In this document: positions 34,655 to 46,274 of the stretch, in pieces
Position numbering within the stretch: the stretch's first letter is position 1
Layout of the letters: the number at the start of each line of letters is the position of its first letter
Assembly (NCBI GenBank): GCA_030762935.1
Contig: CM060900.1
Location: forward strand, 112,186,620 to 112,250,619
DNA: 64,000 nucleotides
Reading direction: 5' to 3'
DNA from: Hymenopus coronatus
Lineage: Eukaryota > Arthropoda > Insecta > Mantodea > Hymenopodidae
Notes under the pieces: generated by a model
The model's database searches: none
What the model saw: the letters and a program-made list of their open reading frames with translations, nothing else
Told to the model about the DNA's origin: nothing
Position numbers and translations under genes: made by a program

Positions 34655-35500
34655 AGTTTTCTCTATCTGTTCTGCAAACACAGTATTCTAACAAAGTATT
34701 ATTATTTTATTTACATCATGCTAATCGAGGTAAACAGCAGAAATTGTCTTATTACTACTTCCTTGTAAGCAGAAGGGAAATAAGAGAATACACCAGGATA
34801 AAGCGACAGTCAAGTGTTTTAAAAGCTCTTCACTTTGAGAAGCGATTGAAATTCGGTACTCTTTGCAATCCAGGAGTAAAACGAAAAATATTTAAATATT
34901 TAAAACGTAATTAGTCTAAGAGTGGAACCAATATCAAGAAATATCCTGGAAATGGTTAATTCTATAAAAAAAAATGTATATGATATAAATCGTGTATTTT
35001 AGAGACCTCTTAACATTTTGTAGTGAGTTTTTGTTCATCTCTTACGGTTTACTAATTATACAAAAGTTACCCACAACGAAGAGGTCTTCAGAGCCTATTC
35101 CCAGAAAATCAGGTTATATATTTTATTTTTCATGCAAATATCGTTAACATACGGCATTTCAAACAAAATCGTTTGAGACGTTTTTCAGAAAAACACATTT
35201 TTCCTGATAAAAGGTATATGAGACGGGGGATTTTCTTGAACATCTTCGTATCGAATCCTTGAAAGATGCTAAACTTAAATACCAAGTTTGGTATTTAACG
35301 GACTTTTAATTTTTAAATTATGCTGTTCACACACACACACACATACACATACACACAGGGATATTTCTCTAAAAATGCTTTTTGGATTCAGGAGTACTCA
35401 AAACATGTGTTTCCGGTGAAATCTCCGTATAGAATTTTTGGGTGGAATTGCAATACCTTTCTACCTACTACGTGCATTGTACATACATACAAGAGAAAAT
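34655..35500 (+). repeat. Repeat family A, full-length copy
   Basis: Left AGTTTTCTCTATCTGTTCTGC, right AAGAGAAAAT followed by AAAAAT. The internal palindrome TACCAAGTTTGGTATTTAAC lies at 35280-35299 and the CA tract at 35325-35357 has a long (CA)n plus ACATACACAT. Frame 35320-35502 is internal to the repeat. Confidence 0.85.
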
Positions 35501-35639
35501 AAAAATGCAAGGATTCTTCGTTTTAAACCTATCTCTCAGGTTGACGAAATCGTGTACAAATATGCATCTATTACAGACATATCCAAAGGTAGCTCTTGAG
35601 AGGTGCTGACGTTAAAACGCCGTTTTCCGCAATTACAGT

Positions 35640-35985
35640 CAAGGAGGGGAAGTATGATAAGTCACACACACTTTCAAATACAAAACTTATTATTTAAGTT
35701 CAGCATAATTCAGAAACGCAACAAAGATTTTCAAGAAAATCCCCCAACACCAAATTATCCTTTACATTTTCTTAAAAATGGCTCTAAAGATGTTGATTAA
35801 AACACCATATTTTGATATGTTTTCATTATAAGCATATGTGTCTTGAATTTTCTAGGAATAGCCTCTGAGGCCCTCTTTATTCCGGATGACTTTTGCATAA
35901 GTGATAAACCGTAAGAAATAAACAAAATGTTACTACACGAAAACTGTAAATCTCGTTCAAACACAGAGTTAATATCAAATACTGT
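35640..35985 (-). repeat. Repeat family A, partial copy facing the previous one
   Basis: AAGATTTTCAAGAAAATCCC, AAAAATGGCTCTAAAGATG and CATAAGTGATAAACCGTAAG. The right end is missing and the left third is absent. Confidence 0.7.
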
Positions 35986-36425
35986 TTTTGTTGTATTTAA
36001 CTACACTTATGAATAAGTGTTGATATCGCTTTTATCGCCTGACGATTCGATTCTCAGCACTTGTATATCGCCTTTCAAAGGTGTACATTAGGGAAAAGAG
36101 TAAAGAAATGGAATGCGTAAGGATGCATGTCAGCGGAGCAAGGGAATAAGAATCAAAGTTTAAATGCTTACAATTCTTTGTCTACCTTACGGCCAATAAT
36201 ATATTTGCCTGCGTCTGCTCATTTAAAGGTACATACATTTTGCCAACGTTATTCATAGCGGCATATACCACAAATACAGGGTTACTACAAAAGAAATGGA
36301 CAACTTCAACTGCCTGTAAAACAAAACTATTAGAGATAGCAACCTAATTATTTTGGAGGTATGTTGAGAAACCCTCAAAGTTTCGTTTGTTACTATTGGT
36401 AACGCTGTAGTGTTTTGTTAGTTGT

Positions 36426-36546
36426 TGCAGAAGCTGAAATGGCGGAAAATCCTGTGGAAAAGGCATATTGCGTGTTGGAATTTGCTAGAATGCAATCAGC
36501 AACTGTTGTCCAACGACATTTTAGAACACGTTACCACAAAAAATGA
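36426..36546 (+). pseudogene. Transposase N-terminus, left arm (truncated)
   Basis: The plus strand reads through MAENPVEKAYCVLEFA and an Arg-Met-Gln-Ser variant of the right-arm sequence, then RTRYHKK and a stop at 36544. It is the same N-terminal DNA-binding region as on the other arm, cut off at the palindrome junction. Confidence 0.7.
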
Positions 36547-36631
36547 AATGATGCGCTCACAAGAACCAGCATCGTCTTCACCATGTCGCAACATGTCGAT
36601 GAAAAAGTCACGCCGTATGACCTTATATTCT

Positions 36632-36994
36632 TCACTCAGAAACCGCAACATCTGTAATCTGTAAGGCGTGCAGTTGCTTCCGCAAGATTTTCCATACAGT
36701 TTGCTGTGGAATTTGTAATTGCATGCTTGCCCTAGATGTCAATTTCTGTGGGCTTCTCATGTAGGCAGAACGAACACGTTCAACGTTTTCTTCCGAAACG
36801 CTTGGTCTTCCCGAGCTCTTCCCTTTGCACAAACATCCCGCTGTCTCGAATTTTCTATACCAGTCGTAGATTGACTGTCTAGTCGATGGCGTTTTGTGGT
36901 AACGTGTTCTAAAGTGTCGTTGGACCACAGTTGCTGATTGCGTTCTAGCAAATTCCAACACGCAATATGCCTTTTCCACAGGATTTTCCGCCAT
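36632..36994 (-). pseudogene. DUF4817-type transposase N-terminal domain, right arm
   Basis: The 120-codon minus frame starts at the internal MAENPVEKAYC (the upstream Met at 37018 adds eight residues that are not in the family). It contains the two helix-turn-helix-like segments of this transposase group: AYCVLEFARTQSATVVQRHF, then IYDWYRKFETAGCLCKGKS, GRPSVSEENVERVRSAY and QTVWKILRKQLHALQI near the end. No stop interrupts this domain, but the catalytic half is absent and the frame ends shortly after QITDVAVSE. It could encode a DNA-binding peptide if transcribed, but no promoter was identified. Family membership is by remembered motif. Confidence 0.8.
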
Positions 36995-37235
36995 TTCAGC
37001 TTCTGCAACAACAAACAAAACACTACAGCGTTACCAATAGTAACAAACGAAACTTTGAGAGTTTCTCAACATACCTCCAAAATAATTAGGTTGCTATCTC
37101 TAATAGTTTTTTTTTACAGGCAGTTGAAGTTGTCTATTTCTTTTGTAGTAACCCTATATATTGGATTATACTTCGGGCAGCTGATGCAAAGTTTACCACT
37201 AGCTTAAAGAACCAATCTGATTTTTTCCATTCACT

Positions 37236-37775
37236 TGTCTTTCTTTAGCTGTTCCACAAGCAGCACTTCATTACAACAAATTATTCTTTTAATCGAGGTA
37301 AACATTAGCAGAAATGGTCTTATTATTTGATTCTTTCTGAATAGAAAGGAAATAGGGGAATACATTAGACTAAAGCGATAAACAAATCTTTCAAAAGCTG
37401 GACGATATACGAACAATTGAAGTTCGGTTCACTTTGTATTCCCAGTAAAAAAAAAGAGAGATGAAAAGAAAGGTGTCCCTGTTTGAGAAAAGTTACCTAG
37501 GTGGTTTAAAATTGAAAAATTAACAAGGGCTATATTGGAAACAGTCAACACTATAACAAAAATGTATACAGTATAAACAGTGTTTTAATAAGGTCTACAT
37601 TTTTATGTAGTAAGTTTTTGTCTTTTTCTTACGGTTTACCAGATATGTAAATTTAAGCAAAATTCATTCAGAATGAACAGGTCTTCAGAAGCTGTCCCCA
37701 AGAAGTTCATGATCTACATTTTGTCATGTGAATATTTTAGTATACGGTATATAAGTCAAAATCGTTACAGCCAGT
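37236..37775 (+). repeat. Repeat family A, left two-thirds
   Basis: TCTTTCTTTAGCTGTTCCAC, then GCAGAAATGGTCTTATTATT, GCTGGACGATATACGAACAA, TTTTTCTTACGGTTTACC, CAGGTCTTCAGAAGCTG. It breaks off at TCGTTACAGCCAGTTTAGAG, where the inverted copy begins. Confidence 0.8.
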
Positions 37776-38100
37776 TTAGAGAACATTTTTTAAGGAAAAC
37801 CGCCACCCAAACTACATTTAAATAGAAAAAAATTCTAAAAATATTTGCATCACAAATAAAATGTATATCTTGAATTTTTAAAGACCTCTTCATTCTGGAT
37901 TAATTTTGTTTAACTGGTAAACGGTAGGAGTTAGACACGGCTTTTTAAAAGATTTGACTATCCCTTTAGTCTAGCGCATTACCATATTTCCGTTGCACTA
38001 ACAAGGAACTAATACAACAATTTCTGTGAATGTTTATCTCGATTACCATGATGTAGAGATATCGGAATAATCTTTTGTAACAGTTCGTACAGAAAGCACA
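37776..38100 (-). repeat. Repeat family A, inverted fragment directly abutting the previous copy
   Basis: ACCGCCACCCAAACTACATT, then CATCACAAATAAAATGTATA, AGACCTCTTCATTCTGG, AACTGGTAAACGGTAGG and a jump to GGCTTTTTAAAAGATTTGAC (internal deletion), ending in TAATCTTTTGTAAC. It has no right end. Confidence 0.75.
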
Positions 38101-38204
38101 TTTTCAACTTGGATAAATGACGGTGTTGTATTAACGTTATTTGCTTTAGTGCGTATAGTCACCACTTAAGGCAATGTGTTGGTGAAATAAAACAGTTGAT
38201 TTTT

Positions 38205-38402
38205 ACTTTCTCTTCACTACTATGTGCATAGTGTATAGAGAAGGTATTGTATTGCACCCATAAGTTCGATACCGAGATTTCACAGGAAATATATATTTTG
38301 AGACCCCCTGAATAAAAGAAGCATTTATAAAAAAATACCTACATGCGCGCGCGCGTGTGTGTGTTTGTGTGTGTCTGCATAGCTCAAAAACTAAAAGACC
38401 GT
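38205..38402 (-). repeat. Repeat family A, right-end fragment
   Basis: Starts ACTTTCTCTTCACTACTATG, then AGAAGGTATTGTATTGCACC, GAGACCCCCTGAATAAAAG, and a TG tract (GCGCGCGCGTGTGTGTG...) ending AAAACTAAAAGACCG. Confidence 0.85.
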
Positions 38403-39392
38403 TCGTGATTTCTCTTACAGTGTGTGCGAAATTACGTATTTACAAGTTGGAGTTTTTCCCCCTTGAAAGTTAAAACAATTTCCTAATTACTCAGGACCAG
38501 GCATACAAATTCTGAAGCAGTTGTCTTCAAGTTAACTACACTCAAACCATCGTAAATACACAGAACTTACAGAACAGCGAAAATGGGTTATTGCCGGCAG
38601 ATAAAATGCAACGTCATGTTTGGTCTGTTTGCTTACCCTTCAGTTTGGGAGTGGTATATTATGTACGGCGGCAGAACGTAAAGTTCTGTAGCACTTGCGA
38701 CAGTTGTATGGCGCCTGAATTGTAGTTATGGTAGGTCTATAATGCGAATTATTTCATTTTCCTATCTACCTTTTGGAATTTCTTCCGCTGCTCTCGGCTA
38801 CCCAGTTGATCCAAATTCGGTGAGCACTCTCTTGACTTACTCAGTGGTGGAAAAGTGACAGGGAGGCTATTTTAGCTACTATGGAATAACACTCACAAAT
38901 GTTACTATGAAAGAAATTTACTTTATGCAATTCCTACCACAAGCACCGTGCATATAATACTATAGTCCTTCAGGACTCTGCCGGCAGTAAACCTGACGTG
39001 CTCCAAAATCAAATGCGACCATAACTAAATTACTCTACACTGCCAACTGAACTGAATTGCCCTGATTTCCACTTTGCTCGTCCTTTTATAATACCCAGAT
39101 CCTCTAAACATGCTTATTTCCCATTGGACGAGTTTTTGCGCCCTGGCCTAGTTCTTATAGCGTCTATTGGTCACATCACACCCAAAACTGCCTACGTGAC
39201 TGAGAAAACAATATAAAGTCCCCTGATTCCGCACATTTCTGGGAGTCTTTAAAAATAAGCTTAGACCCTTATTGCACGCATTGATTACAAAGAAAACACC
39301 AAGCTCTTTTAGTCAACAAAAGACTTATAGCCTTGAACTACATGGCGAAATGTCAAAAACAAGTTACTGCAAACTATATGTATTAATTTTAA

Positions 39393-39395
<3 letters not shown>
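38403..39395. other. Unassigned stretch
   Basis: No recognised repeat ends or coding motifs. Confidence 0.35.

Positions 39396-39461
<66 letters not shown>
39396..39461. repeat. (AT)33 microsatellite
   Basis: Uninterrupted AT dinucleotide run of 66 bases. Confidence 0.95.
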
Positions 39462-39463
<2 letters not shown>

Positions 39464-39544
39464 GCACAAAAGTGGATATGATACATTTGTAATTAACTAC
39501 TTATTCTTTCCTTTGCATAACTACATGGTTCTATTTTTGTTATT

Positions 39545-40332
39545 ACTTTCTCTAGTCTGCATTACAATCTTCATAGTGGATAGAGAAGGTACTGTATTCA
39601 ACGCTAAAGTTCGATGTGTGCCTTTGGACAGCATAGCTCAAAAACGAAAAGACCCTTAAATACCAAACTTGGTATTTAGGTTTGGTATCTTTCAAGGAAG
39701 AGACACTAAGATTTTCAAAAAATCCCCCCACCACAAACTGCCTTTTACATGGAAAATCTTTCTAAAGTTTTGATTTTCTCAAAAGCGGCTCTAACGATTT
39801 TGTTTAAAATCCCGTATATTAAAGATATTTACATCCCACATAAAATGTATATCTTGAATTTTCTGAGAACAGACTTCGAAGACCTCTTTATTCTGGATGA
39901 AGTTTGCCGAATTTTGATTAACTGCTAAACCATTAGAGATAGACAAAAACTTACCGCACAAAAAATGTAAATCTTTGCAAAACACACAAATTATCTCATT
40001 TACCTTTTTGTTGTAGAGGTAACCGTTTCCAAGATTTTCCTTGTTATTGGTTTCAATTGTAAACTACTTACTTTTCTTAGACAGGAGGTGTCCGTTTTTC
40101 TTTGTTCCACTCGTGGCCAAGCAAAGAAGCTAATTTTCTTGACAATCGCATAACGACAGCTTTTAAAGTATTTGACTATCACTTTAATATAGCGCATCCC
40201 TTTAGTTCCCTTCTACGTATAAGGAAAAGTAGGTAATAAGAACATTTTGTTAATGTTTCTATCGATTAGCGTTGTGTGGAAAGAAGAATGATCTTTTGTA
40301 AGAAGTTAGTTTGTAGAGCAGCTAGAGAAAGT
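39545..40332 (-). repeat. Repeat family A, complete-looking copy
   Basis: Best-bounded copy: ACTTTCTCTAG at 39545 and CTAGAGAAAGT ending 40332 are perfect inverted repeats. The central palindrome TACCAAACTTGGTATTTAGG is present, but the CA/TG tract is almost absent (GTGTGCCTTTGG), so the tract is variable between copies. After 40332 the sequence CATGAGAGTGTAACGCATC matches the outside of other copies, so the true end is further out. Frames 39552-39734, 39791-39985 and 40000-40197 are internal to it. Confidence 0.9.
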
Positions 40333-40392
40333 CATGAGAGTGTAACGCATCAGATTTTATACATATACATGACATACCGCTTCACACTTCAA

Positions 40393-40578
40393 ACTACCTA
40401 GACGGCTCGGGTTCGATCCCAAGCGACCGCATGTGAGATTTGTGGTGGACAAAGCGGCGCAGGGGCGGGTATTCTCCGGTTTCCCCCGCCATCACATTCC
40501 ACCGGGGCTCTATCTGCGTGAATCATCAGTGTCATCGCCTGCAGTGCCATTGCAGTAAAAGCGGGCGTTAAACACTAC

Positions 40579-40610
<32 letters not shown>
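40393..40610 (+). mobile_element. SINE family 1, 5'-truncated copy with long poly(A)
   Basis: The copy starts TACCTAGACGGCTCGGGTTC, so the A-box half is lost but the B box is kept. Body and 3' end are intact, followed by 31 A (40580-40610). The flanking duplication CACTTCAA at 40385-40392 and 40612-40619 shows a recent target-primed insertion. Confidence 0.9.
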
Positions 40611-40611
<1 letters not shown>

Positions 40612-41930
40612 CACTTCAACCTAATTTCTTTGTCTTCCTAGCATAAATGTTTGGATATTCATATAACTGTTCAGGTCTATGGCGTTTGTTTACTCTTGAA
40701 GATCCTTACTTAACATTTCATACACAAATTTTATCTTTTATCATTTATTTATAGACTTATATTATCTGTTATGGGGAGCAGTTTAATGTCCTTTAACCTA
40801 GTAGGTCATATCGGACGATGAATGAAATGGGTGAAATGATGCTCAAATTAGCTTGGGGCTCATGTAGCTTAAGGGCACTTGGTAGAGACAAAGTAGCAAT
40901 TTCCATGCTGAACCACAATGAAATATATCTTAAAGTTTCTTAAAGACTATACAAGCTATCATAATGAAAAGATTACAACTTATAAAACAACTTCGTAATT
41001 CAGAAATCATAGTCAAATAATAACTTAGTTTAATAATTGATAATTTGTTGATATTTCAATAAACAAATATTGCAACATTTTTCACATATTTTCTTCTTTA
41101 GTTGCATTTTACTCTTGAGTAATTCAATTGAGACACTTCAGAATGTGTAGTCACTTTAAAACATGTTGTTTCACATAGATGGTGAAAGATTGAAACATTT
41201 TAACCAAAAAGATACATTTTGAAATATGTAATTATGTAAACTTTATTTTAAATTTTTCTTCTTTATGTTTTATATGTATATTTTAGGATTTTCATACACA
41301 GATAGCACAAAATTTTCACTGGCTGTTTAGAGCAATACATGTCGCATACGCACAAATATCAGAGCTCCATCTGTTATACGTTCTTAGAAAAGTGACCCAA
41401 AGTGTGAAACATTTTACACATTTTCTTGTCTATTGAAATACCAAAATGTTAGCAATTATTAACCTAAGCTATGATTTGACTATTGTTTCTAAATTATAAG
41501 AAGTTGTTTTATAGGTGGTAAAATGTTCTTTATGATGGCTTGTATAGTTTACAAGAAACCTTAACAGATATCTCATTGCGTTCCGCATGGAACTTGCAAC
41601 TCTGTATCAAGTATCCTTAAAGTTACTCGATATTAATCTTCCCAAGATAAGGGAAAACACCGAAAAAAGAACTTATCCGGGTAACGGAACGAAGCACTCA
41701 ATTTCAGGGGAGAAAAATAGGTCCATCTTTACCTTATATTATTGCTTGCAAAATATAGAAATCGATAAGTTTAGTTGTAGCATTACAATGCGCTGTATTT
41801 TTTCAGCTTCCTGGAAATACAAATATATCCTTTCACAATAAAAATAAGCAAAGAGAAGAGCAAACAAAATGTCGGTGAGGAATCAGACGGCAAGCTTGCG
41901 ACTGGCGTGAATTCGGTAATGCTAAAAATG
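40611..41930. other. Unassigned stretch
   Basis: AT-rich; the 84-codon frame 41587-41841 shows no motif. Confidence 0.35.
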
Positions 41931-41934
41931 AGTG

Positions 41935-42592
41935 ATCACGGACATTACAAGTACCCTAATGGTAAACTGTTGAAGAGTGGCCAGAAGGAGATTGTTTTAA
42001 ATGTGCTTCATAAATTAAAGAACACAATCTGGATATTTTAGTGAATAAACTGGAGAAAATAACGGGAGAGTACACCGGTGTGTCAGAAGCAAGTGTTGTT
42101 CGTGTTTGCAAAGAATTTAAGAAACTGGTAGTGTTAAAACGTCTTGTAAAAATAGGAAGAGAGTTAATACAGTTTTAGGACAAGTGGACAACTTTGTTAA
42201 GTGTGCAATTCGTTTTAAAATGCATTTTGTTTACAATAAACAAACTGTTAAGTGCTGTCAACGGTGACCTTATTTGCCAGGTTTTAAACGTACGAGCTTC
42301 TTTCATTACTTTTAGAAATGGGTTTTTCGTTTGTGAAACGAAACAATGTCAACATAATTTTAGATAGGGATGATATTGCGCTTTTGGAAACAATAAAACG
42401 TTCAAACTGAAAGAGGTGCGTCAGCTTTTAGACGAAGAACTGGCTGAGGTGAGGGCGGAAATGTGTCAGACTGTCATCACGTACTTGTAAACATGGCAGA
42501 AGTAAAACTGTGGCAACTGGACTGTCTCACTAATACTGTCGTCGATAGTTTAGCAATAAATTTAGGTGATGGCAGTTCAGGATCATCCTGAG
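41935..42592 (+). pseudogene. maT-like (DD39D-type) transposase relic with internal deletion
   Basis: In shifting plus frames: LKSGQKEIVLNVLHKL, then TGEYTGVSEASVVRVCKEFK (DNA-binding domain), GFKRTSF-type and KEMGFSFVKR-like blocks, an ILDRDDIALLETIK segment, then directly FKLKEVRQLLDEELAEV and the C-terminal MAEVKLWQLDC... SLAINLGDGSSGSS stop. The middle third, which holds the Asp triad in this family (the LDETWVN region and onward), is missing between LETIKRSN and FKLKEV. Frameshifts are also present near 42010 and 42270. Known ends of this family run EE-L-D-x-x-V-D-x-L-x-I-N-L-G, as here. TIRs were not found. Confidence 0.6.
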
Positions 42593-45112
42593 AGTTGTAG
42601 CATTACCTGCTAGCGATGACGGCTCTGAATTTAATGAAGTACAAAAGCGCTTTAAAATTACGTCTTCATTTGAATGTATTCACTTTGATATTACATATGT
42701 TCTTGTCATATTTTTCGACATCATTTAATACGTGTATTTATTGAAGCAAAACTTAACAGCAAGCAATTATTGTTCACATAACTTGTTTTGAACGTAATAT
42801 GGCGTAATACATGGGCGAAGATGATACTGTCGTCCGTCACATACATACGCTTGTGCACCTGTGCTTCTAAGAACGGATAGACAATACGCACCCATTGACA
42901 AAAAATAGCTACAAACTCACAGAGCTTTCGCCATCCCCTCCTGTCCTTTTGTCCCTCTTCAAGACCAGAAGGCAAATAGCTCCCAACCCTTCCTTCTTCC
43001 CACACAGATGTGTTCCCAAATGGTTTTTGGCTACTTCAGCACGCAAAAAATGAAACATTTCTATTCAGATACAACTAAAATGAGGGAAGTTGAGCTTCAC
43101 TAACTTCACTTAAATAGCCGCCACTGACAATAATCTATGTGTCTCAATAGGCAAATACCTGTGTTGAGGATAGCAGTCGAATAACAAATAGGATTTAGCT
43201 TCCACTGAATCGATTACGGCGACCAACTACGTTATAGGACAAAGAAAATGCTCTAATAAAACTACCCCACTTGTTAATTTGCTCCTAAGCTCTTTCGCAA
43301 TTTAACGTCGTTTAATCTGTAGATGTGATTCATTGCCTTTGAACTCTTCTCTAATCGCCGACTACACAATTAAATTGGTTATACAGTTACGAAGTTTGTG
43401 TTTTTATTGCTTCTGTTTCAAGTAGATACAGATACGACACGGTTTTGTTGAAGTTTTTACAAGCATGTAGGAAATCCCACAATACAGAAAATATTGAAGT
43501 TGGTAATCGCAAGATTCATGTTTTGTGAACCTCCTATTTCCCCCAGGCTGTCTGTCCTCACTTCTCTTGTTCATCTGCTTCCTACATTCTGCCGGGCAAC
43601 TTCGTCCCCTAGGAGGAGTTTTGAACTGATAACTTCCAAAGTAGGTACTCAACATTTGTTGTTAGTTTCGCTTTTGTCGTCCAAGTTTACGTCACAACCT
43701 GTCCTCAGCTCTTCACGTATTTGTGTCAATTACAAACACGTTAAGTTAATAGAAATACAGGGTGTTTCTGTGGCTTGCTACAAATTTACATTATCTTGTC
43801 TATTTTGTTAACCTCCAACCCAAAAGTTTGGTTTGGCAATTATATATTCTAATTAAGGACTAAACCGTTCAGCAAACTGTGAAAACTGACCAAAATACTT
43901 GAAAATCTTGATTTCTGGACTTTAGCACATTAATATACCCTGGTTCTTGTAGGTTAATATTCTGAAGCTATTTTCAACTATTTGCAATTTAAACGCCTAT
44001 CGAGTGGCCTTTTAAATGGAAGTTTTAATGGTAAGAAATGGCGCTTCAAAAATTAAAAGGCGTGTTTGTCTAAATGCAGTTTCCAACACATGTAAATGTT
44101 CAAAATGCTCCTTGCGGTGCACATTTCAACCAATCAGTTTTTCTACCAGAGAATCGTAATATCATAACAAATAAAAATTATATTTAACTTCTACTTAAGT
44201 AAAGTTAATTGTGTATTTCCATTAACAAAAATAATGAAAAAAGTATAAACGAATAATTAATCATAATTTTCCTGCAGAGTATGTAATTTATTTAAAACTC
44301 ATCCGATAATTTTTAAACTGATATTCCCGCAAGATGAATATGAAGCTTTTTTACAAAATGTTGAAAAACTGAAGCGCAAGGAGTTTTTTGTAGAGTAGCT
44401 AATCAACAAAAATATTCGATATATTCGTCTTAAAATTTCAGAATTAGTTACACATAAAATAAGGGTATGTGGTAAAAAGATGAACGTAATTGTTTAAGAA
44501 GCTTTGGATTCGAAATGTTCAACGGTTAGTCCCCTTAAACTTCTATATCGCACAGGTAAAACTGCTTTAAGGTAGACGAGAGCAGTATAAACATGATACG
44601 TAGTGGCATGATCTGATTGCTGCAGTTGGTCGGCAGCCAATATGTTCATGCGTTTACATACCCATGGCTACCGCTTCCAGTCTCCGCCTCTTTCCCCCAC
44701 TCTTTGTACTGCGCAACTTGACTTCTCACATCTATTTGCAAGGATAATACTGTGGCGAAAATACGAGTGTACACTGCCGAGGGAAATCTGGGTGACCTGT
44801 TCTCGATTGCAAAGGAGTCAGTTACAACTGTGAGTTCACAGCGCGCAGCAGCAGCATTAGCAGCATTAGCGAGAGAAGTCAACTATCTACGTGTCGACGA
44901 GAAAGAAATTCTGCTCCAGAATTTTTGCGAAAGCATCGGAATAAAAATGTTTGTTTGCAATTGGATTTGAGTCAATAAAGAGATGTTTATTGCAATATGA
45001 ACGTTGTACTAATGTACCCCTACGTACATTTAAAAGTACTGCATAGTGAAGTTATTAATGCTACAATATTAAAGATACATTCATCAAATTGTTTACACTG
45101 GGGTACACGATT
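42593..45112. other. Unassigned stretch
   Basis: Long AT-rich stretch. The opposite-strand frame pairs at 43404-43811 and 44642-44970 overlap completely and show no family motifs. A single GGGTGTTTCTGTGGC word (43758-43772) could be one transposon end, without partner. Confidence 0.3.
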
Positions 45113-45113
45113 G

Positions 45114-45146
<33 letters not shown>
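45114..45146. repeat. (ATA)n microsatellite at LINE 3' end
   Basis: About 11 trinucleotide units, immediately at the 3' end of the minus-strand LINE remnant, so probably its terminal repeat tail. Confidence 0.8.
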
Positions 45147-45772
45147 TCCTTTAATCCCAAAATAGGGCAACGGCCTCTACAAGAGGTGGGTAGCTCGAAT
45201 ACTCCTCCCACATTTGAGCTTTGTGTCCTAATTCATTTGTCTCAACCTAGTTATTTACACTAAACCCTTTTACATTTACTTAAACATTTGTTCTCGCTCT
45301 CCTGTCCTATTCCGGTATGTCCCTTCTTCCTTAGCTCGTGGTCGCACTGAGCGTCTCAGTTCTTGTACACTTGTTTATGAGCCTTCCAGGCATCGCTGTT
45401 CCTCGCAATCCTGGTCTAGAAGTTGCGAACGTTCCTCTTTATTTCGTCCCATCTCGCTCTAGATCTATTAGATCCCCTCTCTCCTTCTGTTGGGTTCCAA
45501 GCTGGTGCTATGTTTGTCCAACGATTGTTGTTGAGTCTTTACAGCGTGGACTCCCCATCTCCATTTTACTACTTGCGCTGGGGTCGTTGCGTCCTTCACT
45601 TCTGTCCTCCTAACTTCGGTGTTTCATATCCGGTCTCGTATTGATATCTGTACATTTTCTTTTCCATCTTTCTCTGAGCGACTTGCAGAGCTGTTCTCTG
45701 ATGCTGGGTTGTTGTCCATGTTTGTACTCTATGTATTAATGCTGGCAAGATGCAGCTGTCTATGATCTCTAA
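45147..45772 (-). pseudogene. RTE-like LINE, 3' end with reverse transcriptase C-terminus
   Basis: On the minus strand: IIDSCILPALIHRVQTWTTT, then QRTALQVAQRKMEKKMYRYQ (family: ERLEVAQRAMERSMLG), ETGYETPKLGGQK and after a frame shift W-R-W-G-V-H-A and LEPNRRREG-type blocks (family: WRWAGHVARM and the charged C-terminal region). It is followed by a noncoding 3' region containing GGGATTAAAGGATATT and then the trinucleotide tail. It is 5'-truncated and frameshifted. RTE-like is my best family guess. Confidence 0.7.
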
Positions 45773-45855
45773 TGTAATAATAATAATAATTGTCATAACC
45801 ATAGTAATAACAATAATTATCATGATCATAATAATAACAATAATAATAATAATAA
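45773..45855. repeat. Degenerate (TAA)n microsatellite
   Basis: Interrupted AAT/ATA runs on both sides of a CATGATCATAATAA segment. Confidence 0.8.
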
Positions 45856-46069
45856 ACTGTGTAGGGACAAAAAACTATAGATTTTATGGATAAACAATTA
45901 ACCATTATTGGCTTCATATAAAAGTCTCTAGCGCCTTAATTTTGATTACCTCGCTCAAATATGGTATTATATGATTCTTCGTAGACTCGGAAGCAAAATT
46001 AAAATTGAGTTTATTTTTAAGTCAGCCGTTAATTAGCTAAGAAGTTGTGAATTATGCTAATATGTGAAT

Positions 46070-46203
46070 GCCGGAGAAACCTGGAGAAAACTGGCCTGTG
46101 TGCCACTTTGAAGACCAAAATCCCACTTGGGGTCTCCTGGGATTAAACGCTGGCCGCCTTGGTGAGAGGTGAGCGGTTTAACCTCTTGTCCATTGTGTCG
46201 CCA
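46070..46203 (-). mobile_element. SINE family 1-related head fragment
   Basis: On the minus strand: GGCGACACAATGGACAAGAG (A-box-like), CAGCGTTTAATCCCAGG (B-box-like, decayed), then GATTTTGGTCTTCAAAGTGG and TTTTCTCCAGGTTTCTCCGG. Same order as family 1 with more change; 3' end absent. Confidence 0.6.
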
Positions 46204-46274
46204 AGAGAAAATTCAAAGGTTTAAAATGTCAGCTGCTGTAGTTATATAAAAATTTGATATGTCCCAATCACAAG

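Larger units (their letters stand above)
36277..37156. mobile_element. Palindromic transposon derivative with duplicated 5' half
   Basis: TA at 36275-36276 and 37157-37158 flank inverted ends GGGTTACTACAAAAGAAATG and its complement. The inverted match extends about 250 bases inward from each side (36277-36545 against 36890-37156) and includes the start of a transposase gene in both arms. The 3' half of the parent is missing. Length 880. Confidence 0.85.

Noticed and set aside
39272..39481. 69-codon plus frame with Ile-Tyr repeats
   Set aside because: It is a translation of the (AT)33 microsatellite.
45020..45263. Paired frames containing Ile runs
   Set aside because: The Ile runs are the translated trinucleotide microsatellite.
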